13,693 nucleotides of DNA from DASPMP01 sp035248725 (lineage in GTDB: Bacteria; Gemmatimonadota; Gemmatimonadetes; Gemmatimonadales; Gemmatimonadaceae), in NCBI GenBank assembly GCA_035248725.1, contig DATFHG010000017.1:1-13693 (forward strand), written 5' to 3'. A program made the translations under genes and the position numbers. Under the pieces are notes generated by a model, which was not told the origin of the DNA, ran no database searches, and worked only from the letters and a program-made list of their open reading frames with translations. Positions 1 to 5,805 of this stretch are shown piece after piece (positions within the stretch are counted from its first letter, which is position 1; the number at the start of each line of letters is the position of its first letter).

Positions 1-857
1 AGCACCTGCGAACGCCCGCCGATCACGCGATCCACCGCGCGCAACATCGCCGTGACGCTGCGAAAGCGGCCCTCCGGTTCATTCGACAACGCCTGATCGA
101 TCACCGCGCCGAGCTTCTTCGGGACGTCGGGTCGCACGAGGCTGAGCGGCGGAATGTTGCGGCGCGGCGGGATCTCGCCGGTGAGGGCGGTGAAACACAG
201 CGCGGCGAGCTGCCACTGATCGGACGCCTGCGTCGGCTTCCATCCGTCGCCCCACTCCATCGGCCCGGGCGCGTAGCTCGACGTGCTCGGCGTGAGCCGC
301 TCCGGGATGTCCGCGAGGGGCACGGCCCAGTGCCAGCCGAGGAGCCAGATGCGCCCCATCGGCGTCGCCCAGACGGATTCGGAGGAGACGCTGCCGTGCA
401 CCTGTCCGCTGTCGTGCAGGTAGCTCAGCGACGACCCCACGTCGCGCAGCAGCCGGAGCACGCCGGCGATGTCGTTCGCGCCCGCGCGCTCGATGCGCGA
501 TCCGATCGTCTCACCGGCGATCCAGCGACGCAGGTACCCCGGCCCGCGCCGCGCGTCGCCGTAGGTCGCCCAGAAATGGTACGTCGTGGGAATCGCGGGA
601 TGATTGCGATGCGCGAGATGCCGCGCCTCGGATTCCAGCCATCCGGCGTGGCGCGCGTCGGGAACGCTCACGAGCGAGAGCGAGCGGCCCAGCGCGTCGA
701 CGATCTCCTGATAGTGGCGATGCTCGAAGAGGACGCCCTCGGAACCCCACGACCACGATGGCGGCAATACCCAGTCGGCGAGGTGCGGAGGCAGAGTCGT
801 CGTGCGCGTGTACGGCGATGAGGCGGACCCGTGCGCCTCGGAAGCTCCGGTGCTCAC
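1..857 (-). CDS. Protein kinase-fold protein, predicted pseudokinase (partial, continues past the left edge)
   Basis: I translated this minus-strand frame by hand; it stays open from a GTG at 857 to the window edge (285 codons seen). The fold is the bacterial Ser/Thr kinase (PknB-like) fold: alpha-C segment ESEARHLAHRNHPAIPTTY (about 75-93), YLHDSGQVHG before the catalytic loop (147-155), SDQWQLAALCFTALTGEIP like helix F (212-230), and NEPEGRFRSVTAML like the last helix (259-272). Catalytic residues are lost. The VAIK lysine aligns with V63. HRDLKPEN reads HGSVSSES (154-161), so Asp, Lys and Asn become Ser. DFG aligns with GWH (174-176), APE with APG (196-198), and I see no glycine loop. The alpha-C Glu (E77), helix F Asp (D213) and late Arg (R264) remain. 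It is probably a non-catalytic scaffold or allosteric partner. The GTG start lies 4 bp after the upstream stop codon, so the two genes are probably translationally coupled. What lies beyond the kinase domain is unseen. Confidence 0.85.
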   Translation of the reverse strand, partial: MSTGASEAHGSASSPYTRTTTLPPHLADWVLPPSWSWGSEGVLFEHRHYQEIVDALGRSLSLVSVPDARHAGWLESEARHLAHRNHPAIPTTYHFWATYGDARRGPGYLRRWIAGETIGSRIERAGANDIAGVLRLLRDVGSSLSYLHDSGQVHGSVSSESVWATPMGRIWLLGWHWAVPLADIPERLTPSTSSYAPGPMEWGDGWKPTQASDQWQLAALCFTALTGEIPPRRNIPPLSLVRPDVPKKLGAVIDQALSNEPEGRFRSVTAMLRAVDRVIGGRSQV

Positions 858-861
858 GCCG

Positions 862-1176
862 TCACATGCGCGATTCGGACAGGATCTCCTGGGCGGCGCT
901 CGACAGCTCGTGCAGCACGGCCACGTCCGGCAGGACGCTGACCTCCACGAGCTTGACCGCCAGTATGGATCCGTCCTTCGGCTGGCTGGAGGCAACCGAG
1001 GGCACGTGCAGCGTGACACCGACGACACGCCACATGGTGCTGGGCCGGCTCTGGTCGCCATCCGCGTCCAGCGTGTCGAGCTGGATCACCTCGCCGCGGG
1101 CGGGCACGCAGGCGCTCTGGCATTCAGCCAGGAGCATCTCGCTGCGGTCGCGACGCACGATCCGAAGGGTGAACAT
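862..1176 (-). CDS. Hypothetical 104-aa protein upstream of the pseudokinase
   Basis: I do not recognise this family. The 104-aa product has no signal peptide or membrane helix. It looks mainly beta-strand: alternating hydrophobic runs around residues 2-7, 29-34, 48-57 and 70-83, then a short predicted helix at the C-terminus (HELSSAAQEIL). Two cysteines (C19, C23) sit close together near the N-terminus. The ATG at 1176 has no clear Shine-Dalgarno sequence. A TAGCTTTG element (1194-1187) lies just upstream and would give a leader of only a few bases. The gene ends 4 bp before the pseudokinase GTG, so the two are very likely one transcript, and a direct functional link is plausible. The antisense reading over the same bases shows no family features. 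Confidence 0.7.
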   Translation of the reverse strand: MFTLRIVRRDRSEMLLAECQSACVPARGEVIQLDTLDADGDQSRPSTMWRVVGVTLHVPSVASSQPKDGSILAVKLVEVSVLPDVAVLHELSSAAQEILSESRM

Positions 1177-1186
1177 GGGCGAGACG

Positions 1187-1194
1187 CAAAGCTA
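1187..1194 (-). promoter_or_regulatory. Putative -7/-10 promoter element (TAGCTTTG) for the 104-aa gene and pseudokinase
   Basis: The minus strand reads TAGCTTTG, an exact match to the Bacteroidetes -7 consensus TAnnTTTG. It lies 18 bases before the ATG at 1176, counted from its first T. A TCTG (near TTTG, the -33 element) lies 21 bp further upstream. The sigma factor encoded at 10352 is of the short Bacteroidetes-like type. The element is seen directly; its use as a promoter is inference. Confidence 0.4.
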
Positions 1195-1262
1195 TGTCCG
1201 CACTACACGTACGACCAGACCGCGCGCGTGAAACTCGCTCCGATGGCTGGCGTATGTCCCGA

Positions 1263-1270
1263 TAGGTTTT
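1263..1270 (+). promoter_or_regulatory. Putative -7/-10 promoter element (TAGGTTTT) for the 95-aa membrane protein
   Basis: TAGGTTTT, followed by TG, stands out in GC-rich surroundings. It fits TAnnTTT and lies 41 bases before the GTG start at 1304. That would give a leader of roughly 29 bases containing the strong Shine-Dalgarno sequence at 1291-1300. No good -33 TTTG is visible at the expected distance. Confidence 0.35.
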
Positions 1271-1303
1271 TGATTTCAGGTCCTGCGTGCGGGGGAGGGA
1301 GCA

Positions 1304-1591
1304 GTGTTCGATCTACTGGCGTTGGCGGCGACGATCGCCGCATCCGCGTTCGGCTACATCACGGCGCGTCGCTTCGTGCGCGACCGACTCAAATACGTGG
1401 ACGGTGCCCAGACGGTGAAGGCGCCGATCATCGCCGGTGTCGTGGCGTGGGCCATCGCGATGCCGATCACCTGGCTGGTGCCATTGATCGGTGTCGGCAC
1501 GGCGATTCTGTTCGGCGCCTCCGTGGCGCTCGGCGTGCGCGCGGGCGCACGCGACATCCGCGTCGACCGGAGAATCAGCGCCGGATCCTGA
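1304..1591 (+). CDS. Small hypothetical membrane protein (95 aa)
   Basis: I do not recognise this family. The 95-aa product has a short N-terminal hydrophobic segment (about residues 3-20), a basic loop (RRFVRDRLK, 22-30) and two further closely spaced hydrophobic stretches (about 41-60 and 62-79), ending in an arginine-rich tail. This suggests two or three membrane helices with basic parts in the cytoplasm. The GTG start is chosen because a strong purine-rich Shine-Dalgarno sequence (GGGGGAGGGA, 1291-1300) lies a few bases upstream. The gene is divergent from the 104-aa gene, with 127 bp between them. It converges on comM, whose stop codon is only 13 bp away, and I see no good terminator in that gap. 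Confidence 0.7.
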   Translation: MFDLLALAATIAASAFGYITARRFVRDRLKYVDGAQTVKAPIIAGVVAWAIAMPITWLVPLIGVGTAILFGASVALGVRAGARDIRVDRRISAGS

Positions 1592-1604
1592 CCGGTCCTG
1601 ACGG

Positions 1605-3110
1605 TCATCGCGTCGCCGGAGTGCGATAGCGGAGAGCCTCGGCGACGTGCTCCGCGAGGATTTCTTCGCTGGCGGCCAGATCGGCGATCGTGCGTGCGAC
1701 CTTTGCGACGCGATGGTACGCACGCGCGGAGAGCGTGAGCGCCTCCGCGGCGCTGTCCATGAGCGACCGGCTTTCCGTGCTCAGCGACCGCACGAACAGG
1801 CGTCCGTTCGCCTGCGCGTTGCAGCTGATGCACGACCCGGTGAATCGCGCTCGCTGACGCCCGCGTGCCTGTTCCACGCGCGCCCGTACCACGGCGGATC
1901 GCTCGGCGCCGCCCCGGGCCGAGAGCTGGCGAATGGGCACGGGAAGCAGCGTCAGGTGCAAGTCGATGCGATCGAGGAGCGGGCCGGAGAGCCGCGCGCG
2001 GTAGCTCTGGATCTCCGTTTCGCTGCAATGGCACGCCCGTGCCGGATCACCGGCATGGCCGCAGGGACACGCATTCATCGCGGCAACGAGGGCGAACCGC
2101 GCCGGGTAGGTGAGCGTCGAATTCGCGCGCGCGATGGTCACGCGTCCGTCCTCGAGCGGCTGGCGCAACGATTCCAGCGTGCGACGCGGAAACTCGAGCA
2201 GCTCGTCGAGGAACAACACGCCGTTGTGAGCGAGGCTCACTTCACCGGGACGCGGCACACTGCCTCCTCCCACGAGTCCCGCGGTCGACACCGAGTGGTG
2301 GGGAGCACGAAAGGGACGCTCGCGCATGCCGTCATTGCCGTTGAGCAATCCCGCGACCGAGTGGATGGCCGTCACCTCGAGCGCTTCGTCCTCGGTAAGC
2401 GTGGGAAGAATCGACGGCAGGCGGCGCGCGAGCATGGTCTTCCCCGCGCCTGGCGGACCGATGAGGAGCACGTTGTGTCCGCCACCCGCGGCAATCTCGA
2501 GTGCGCGCTTCGCGGCATCCTGCCCGATGACGTCCGCGAAATCGGCGGAGTCGTTCGCAGGCCCATGCGCGGGAGCGTGCGCGGGTCGCGGCAGCCGTCG
2601 CGACCTCAACCCATCCAGCAACTCGACGATGTGCACGGGTGCGCAAAGCGGGAGATCGCGCACGAGACTCGCTTCGGCGACGTTCGCCGGCGGAATCACC
2701 AGCGTTGGCGTCGGACGCTCGCGCGCCAGACGCCGGGCAACCGACAGAGCGCCGCGCACCGGACGAATGCTGCCGTCCAGGCCAAGCTCGCCGAGAAACA
2801 CCGCGTCGCGGGTGGCCTCGGGATCGATCAGCTCGAAGGCGATCAGGACACCGATCGCGATGGGAAGGTCGAACGCGGTGCCGCTCTTGTGCACATCAGC
2901 CGGCGCGAGGTTGATGGTGATGCGACGCGGCGGCAGGTCGAGACCTGCGTTGGCGAGAGCGGCGGACACGCGTTCGCGGCTCTCCTTCACGGAGCTGGCA
3001 GGCAGACCGACGATGCTCCAGTTGGGCAGCCCGCGGCTGCAGTCCACTTCGACGGTGACGTCGAACGCGTCGACACCCAGCACAGCAGCCGAACGCACCG
3101 CGGCGAGCAT
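1605..3110 (-). CDS. comM: YifB/ComM family Mg-chelatase-like AAA+ ATPase
   Basis: The 501-aa length is usual for ComM/YifB, a hexameric helicase that promotes branch migration when incoming single-stranded DNA is integrated during natural transformation. The N-terminal Lon-protease-like domain (about 1-170) contains the family signature GLPNWSIVGLPASSVKESRERV. The ATPase follows: Walker A GPPGAGKT (218-225), the hallmark RPFRAPHHSVSTAGLVGGG (265-283) and Walker B GVLFLDEL (297-304). A cysteine cluster CPCG...CHC (C348, C350, C360, C362) is the zinc-binding insert, and the C-terminal Mg-chelatase-like domain begins near SYRARLSGPLLDRIDLH. The ATG at 3110 is the only reasonable start, because an in-frame TAG lies four codons upstream. 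No Shine-Dalgarno sequence is seen. It lies 90 bp downstream of the CAP-domain gene on the same strand. comM is widespread and does not by itself prove competence. Confidence 0.96.
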   Translation of the reverse strand: MLAAVRSAAVLGVDAFDVTVEVDCSRGLPNWSIVGLPASSVKESRERVSAALANAGLDLPPRRITINLAPADVHKSGTAFDLPIAIGVLIAFELIDPEATRDAVFLGELGLDGSIRPVRGALSVARRLARERPTPTLVIPPANVAEASLVRDLPLCAPVHIVELLDGLRSRRLPRPAHAPAHGPANDSADFADVIGQDAAKRALEIAAGGGHNVLLIGPPGAGKTMLARRLPSILPTLTEDEALEVTAIHSVAGLLNGNDGMRERPFRAPHHSVSTAGLVGGGSVPRPGEVSLAHNGVLFLDELLEFPRRTLESLRQPLEDGRVTIARANSTLTYPARFALVAAMNACPCGHAGDPARACHCSETEIQSYRARLSGPLLDRIDLHLTLLPVPIRQLSARGGAERSAVVRARVEQARGRQRARFTGSCISCNAQANGRLFVRSLSTESRSLMDSAAEALTLSARAYHRVAKVARTIADLAASEEILAEHVAEALRYRTPATR

Positions 3111-3200
3111 AGGGCCACGCTAACGCGTCGGCCGACTTGCCCTGCACCAATCCCTCGCTTGCGGGCGCGTGGCATTTCCTCCCACCTCCCGTCTTCGGTT

Positions 3201-3710
3201 CTATCTTGGAGTGCCGAACACCTGAACCCAGTAGGGTTCGCCCTTGCTGCTCCGCGCCATTGCGGCGCCGATCTGCGTCAGCTGTGGGTCGAGGATGTTC
3301 GCGCGGTGGCCGGGCGACGCCATCCAGCTCTGCAGAACCGCGCGCGCGTCCGGCTGATTCCACGCGATGTTCTCGGCTGCGTCGCGGTAGACGTAGCCCA
3401 CGGCCTGCAGACGGGACTCGACGGTGGGATACTGCGCCCCCGCCTGCACGTGATCCAGCCGTTGCGATGACGCCATCTGGCGCGCCTGAATCGCGGCGGC
3501 GTCCATCAGTTGCGCGCTGGTGATGAACGCCGGCAATCCGTTGCGGGCCCGCTGCTGGTTGGTATACGTGATCACGTCAGCGGAGACGTTCCCAGGCGCT
3601 GGCGTCGCGCTCCCTCCGGATGACGCGCCCCCGGGTGCCGACACCGGCAGGCCTGCGCAGGCCAACGCCAGAGCCGCGGCGCCGCAGGTCGCGAGATGAC
3701 GAGTTCGCAT
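3201..3710 (-). CDS. Secreted CAP-domain (SCP/PR-1-like) protein
   Basis: The 169-aa product has an N-terminal signal (MRTRHLATCGAAALALACAG) with a cysteine at 18. The lipobox is not canonical (ALAC), so secretion is more certain than lipidation. A Gly/Ser/Pro-rich linker (about 24-42) leads to a CAP domain of the bacterial YkwD type. The domain shows NQQRARNGLPAF (51-62), the conserved H87 (RLDHVQ), AENIAWN (E113) and SWMASPGHRANIL with H135 (128-140). These His and Glu residues form the usual CAP cavity. Bacterial CAP proteins are extracytoplasmic, but their biochemical role is mostly unknown. The ATG at 3710 is preferred because GGAGG sits just ahead of it and the signal peptide begins there; a longer frame would run into the divergent larE region. 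It may be cotranscribed with comM. Confidence 0.9.
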   Translation of the reverse strand: MRTRHLATCGAAALALACAGLPVSAPGGASSGGSATPAPGNVSADVITYTNQQRARNGLPAFITSAQLMDAAAIQARQMASSQRLDHVQAGAQYPTVESRLQAVGYVYRDAAENIAWNQPDARAVLQSWMASPGHRANILDPQLTQIGAAMARSSKGEPYWVQVFGTPR

Positions 3711-3746
3711 GCCGCCTCCGGCGTGCAGGACACAGACCAACTCGAC

Positions 3747-3754
3747 TACGTTTC
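3747..3754 (+). promoter_or_regulatory. Putative promoter element (TACGTTTC) giving a leaderless larE mRNA
   Basis: TACGTTTC matches seven of the eight positions of TAnnTTTG when the two free positions are counted, and it contains TANNNT. Its first T is 13 bases before the larE ATG at 3760, so transcription would begin at or next to the start codon. There is no Shine-Dalgarno sequence in between (bases 3753-3759 are TCCTCGC). No convincing upstream -33/-35 element is visible. Promoter function is inferred. Confidence 0.4.
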
Positions 3755-3759
3755 CTCGC

Positions 3760-4608
3760 ATGAGCGCGCACAAGGAAGCTGACCTCATACGCTGGTTCCG
3801 CGAGCGCGGACGGGTGGCGATCGGGTTCAGCGGCGGCGTGGACTCGTCGTATCTCGCCGCCGTGGCCGTCGCGGCGCTCGGCGCGGAGAACACGCTCGCG
3901 CTCGTGGGAAGGAGCGAGTCGCTGGCCGGCAGCGAAGAGGATCATGCGATCACGGTCGCGCGCGACATCGGCATTCCGGTTCTGGAGGTCGATACCGGCG
4001 AGCTGGCGGACCCGCGCTACGCCGCGAATCCCACGAACCGGTGCTACTTCTGCAAAAGCGTGTTGTGGTCGACGCTGCTGCCGCTGGCGCGCGAGCGGGG
4101 CTTCGACACCCTGATTGACGGCACCAACGCGGACGATCTGCGCGACTACCGTCCCGGCGGACGGGCCGCGCTCGAGCAGGGTGTGGAATCGCCCCTGGCG
4201 GTTGTCGGGCTCACGAAGGGCGAGATCCGCGACCGTGCGCGCGATCGCGGGTGGTTGTGGTGGGACCGTCCGTCGTCCCCCTGCCTGGCGTCTCGCCTAC
4301 CATATGGTATGTCGGTCACCAGCGAGCGGCTGCGCCAGGTGGACCGCGCCGAGGCTGCGCTCCGCGCACTGGGTGTCACCGGCAACCTGCGCGTGCGCCA
4401 TCACGGCGACGTCGGCCGCGTCGAGATGGATCGCGATCTGCTCCCCCAATGGAGTGAAGGCGCGACGCTGGACGCCGTGCTGGCGGCCGTGCGCAGCGCG
4501 GGGTTCGCGGACGCCGAGCTGGATCCGCGGGGATTTCGATCGGGAGCATTGAACGTGCTCGCCGGCGTGGACACGAACGCGAGCGGTGCGACTGTTCCTC
4601 GCGATTAA
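3760..4608 (+). CDS. larE: LarE-type ATP-dependent sulfur transferase (nickel-pincer cofactor synthesis)
   Basis: LarE adenylates the carboxylates of the biscarboxylated nicotinic acid mononucleotide made by LarB and converts them to thiocarboxylates. This prepares the nickel-pincer cofactor of lactate racemase and related enzymes. The 282-aa protein shows the PP-loop SGGVDSSY (24-31), IDGTNADDLRDYRPG (119-133) and PSSPCLASRLPYG (171-183). C175 in the latter is the position of the sacrificial cysteine in the Lactobacillus enzyme. NRCYFCK (C95, C98) adds two more cysteines, giving the three-Cys set of LarE proteins that bind a [4Fe-4S] cluster and are not sacrificial. The ATG at 3760 is chosen because homologous sequence starts there; an earlier ATG at 3709 would overlap the divergent gene. 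No larA, larB or larC is in the window. It overlaps thpR by 23 bp. Confidence 0.93.
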   Translation: MSAHKEADLIRWFRERGRVAIGFSGGVDSSYLAAVAVAALGAENTLALVGRSESLAGSEEDHAITVARDIGIPVLEVDTGELADPRYAANPTNRCYFCKSVLWSTLLPLARERGFDTLIDGTNADDLRDYRPGGRAALEQGVESPLAVVGLTKGEIRDRARDRGWLWWDRPSSPCLASRLPYGMSVTSERLRQVDRAEAALRALGVTGNLRVRHHGDVGRVEMDRDLLPQWSEGATLDAVLAAVRSAGFADAELDPRGFRSGALNVLAGVDTNASGATVPRD

Positions 4609-5152
4609 TCTCGAGCCAGCAGTTCGCGACGCGATCGCCGACGCGACGGCGCCGCTGCGATCCGACGCGCCGTCACTGCGGTGGACCGACGCGAGCCGGC
4701 TGCACCTCACGCTCAAGTTTCTCGGCGAGCAGGACGCGGCGCTCGTTTCCGGTCTCAGCGGCGCGCTCGGCACGGTCGCCGAGCGGCACAAGCCTTTCGT
4801 CATGCGCGTCGGCGAAGTCGGCGCGTTTCCGAACTTTCGGCGCGCGCGAGTCGTATGGATTGGTGTGGACCGCGACCCGCGACTCGAGTTGCTGCATCAC
4901 GACGTGGAAGTGGCGTGTGAGCAGCTCGGTTTCGAGCTGGAGGGCCGCGCGTTCCGGCCGCACATCACGCTGGCACGTGTGAACGACGCGCGTGCGTCGG
5001 TGGACGAGCTGCGCAAGGTGTGGCGTGCGAGCAAGCAGCTGGACTTCGAGGAGGAAAGCGCCGTGCAATCCATCGATCTGATGCGCAGCACACCGGGCGC
5101 CGGCGGCAGTCGATACGAGCGATTGCACGCCGCGCCGCTCCGCTCGCATTGA
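4586..5152 (+). CDS. thpR: RNA 2',3'-cyclic phosphodiesterase ThpR (2H phosphoesterase)
   Basis: The 188-aa protein has the two HxT motifs of the 2H phosphoesterase (LigT) superfamily: HLTLKFLG (H40, T42) and HITLARV (H126, T128). Both histidines act directly on the phosphodiester. Family members hydrolyse RNA 2',3'-cyclic phosphates to 2'-phosphates and can ligate tRNA halves in vitro; the physiological role in bacteria is unclear. The N-terminus MRLFLAINLEP and the GEVGAFPNFRRARVVWIGV stretch are typical of the family, and the length is normal. The start is a GTG at 4586 inside the 3' end of larE, which gives a 23-bp overlap. The stop shares one base with the next ATG (TGATG). Translation is therefore probably coupled along the run. 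Confidence 0.93.
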   Translation: MRLFLAINLEPAVRDAIADATAPLRSDAPSLRWTDASRLHLTLKFLGEQDAALVSGLSGALGTVAERHKPFVMRVGEVGAFPNFRRARVVWIGVDRDPRLELLHHDVEVACEQLGFELEGRAFRPHITLARVNDARASVDELRKVWRASKQLDFEEESAVQSIDLMRSTPGAGGSRYERLHAAPLRSH

Positions 5153-5805
5153 TGGGTTGCATGCGTCGCATCGGCTGCCTGATCGTCGTCATCGCGATCG
5201 CGATCGCCGCGTGGCTCACGCGTGATCGCTGGCTGCCGCGTTCCGTCCGGAGCGCGGCCGACAGCTCGACGCCGGCGTTGCGCACATGGCAGCCGTTGAC
5301 GCCCAAGGGCGCGCAGACCGCCGCGGCGATGCTGCAACGACTCCAGGCGCGCACGGGACCGGCGTACGTATCGGTCGCACCCGGTGACCTCGCGGCGTAC
5401 ATCCTCCAGGAGCTCTCCCGCACGCTGCCGGCGACGGCAGACAGCATCGAGGCTGCCGCGATCGGCGACCGGCTGTACGTGCGCGCCATCGTCCCCATCA
5501 AGGATCTCGGTGGGGCGGGGACGCTCGGCCCGCTCGCGGCGTTGCTGGGCGACCGGGAACGGGTGCAACTCGGCGGCACTCTGCGCATCATTCAACCTGG
5601 TCAGGCGGAGTTGCAGGTTCGCGAGCTCAAGGTCGGCAGCCTCAGCGTCCCGCAGGCATTGATCCCGAAACTCATCCAGCAGATCTCGCGCGGGCAGCGT
5701 CCGCCGGGCCTGTCGCCCAACGGCCTGTTGTTGCGCACGCCGTCGTACATCGGCGACGTGCGCGTCACCGACGGCAAGATCACGATGTACAAGGCCGCGC
5801 CCTGA
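5152..5805 (+). CDS. Hypothetical membrane-anchored protein (217 aa)
   Basis: I do not recognise this family. An N-terminal membrane helix (IGCLIVVIAIAIAAWL, about residues 7-22) follows an arginine pair. It is followed by about 190 residues likely to lie outside the cytoplasm, so this is either a signal anchor or an uncleaved signal. The soluble part starts with a proline/Ala-rich stretch, then a helical region (AQTAAAMLQRLQ) and a probably beta-rich C-terminal half with phrases such as RVQLGGTLRIIQPGQAEL and IGDVRVTDGKITMYK. The ATG at 5152 shares a base with the thpR stop codon; a second ATG at 5161 is an equally possible start. The stop overlaps the next start by one base (TGATG), which ties it to the response regulator. 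It could be a periplasmic sensor or partner for that regulator, but nothing in the sequence proves this. Confidence 0.75.
   Translation: MGCMRRIGCLIVVIAIAIAAWLTRDRWLPRSVRSAADSSTPALRTWQPLTPKGAQTAAAMLQRLQARTGPAYVSVAPGDLAAYILQELSRTLPATADSIEAAAIGDRLYVRAIVPIKDLGGAGTLGPLAALLGDRERVQLGGTLRIIQPGQAELQVRELKVGSLSVPQALIPKLIQQISRGQRPPGLSPNGLLLRTPSYIGDVRVTDGKITMYKAAP

Noticed and set aside
1191..1260. Two copies of TATGTCC about 60 bp apart between the divergent genes
   Set aside because: Seven bases repeated twice is weak; one copy overlaps the putative promoter region, but there is no further symmetry.
1592..1604. CCGGTC and CTGACSGTC-like repeats between the two convergent stops
   Set aside because: Too short for a stable stem and without a T tract; not called as a terminator.
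3113..3175. Minus-strand frame beginning with a strong GGGAGG just before an ATG at 3175, ahead of comM
   Set aside because: It runs into comM in another frame, with Arg/Cys-rich, non-protein-like composition; the ribosome-site resemblance is probably chance in a G-rich stretch.
1647..3470. 607-codon open frame on the plus strand opposite comM
   Set aside because: It is antisense to a clearly identified ATPase, has low-complexity Arg/His-rich composition and no family motif. GC-rich codon bias leaves the opposite strand open.
4298..4309. 12-bp palindrome TACCATATGGTA inside larE
   Set aside because: It encodes the conserved Leu-Pro-Tyr-Gly of the family motif after SPCLASR; the palindrome is most simply a product of the codons.
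5191..5208. Short repeats of GCGATC in the 217-aa protein gene
   Set aside because: They encode the alternating Ile-Ala membrane helix and need no further explanation.
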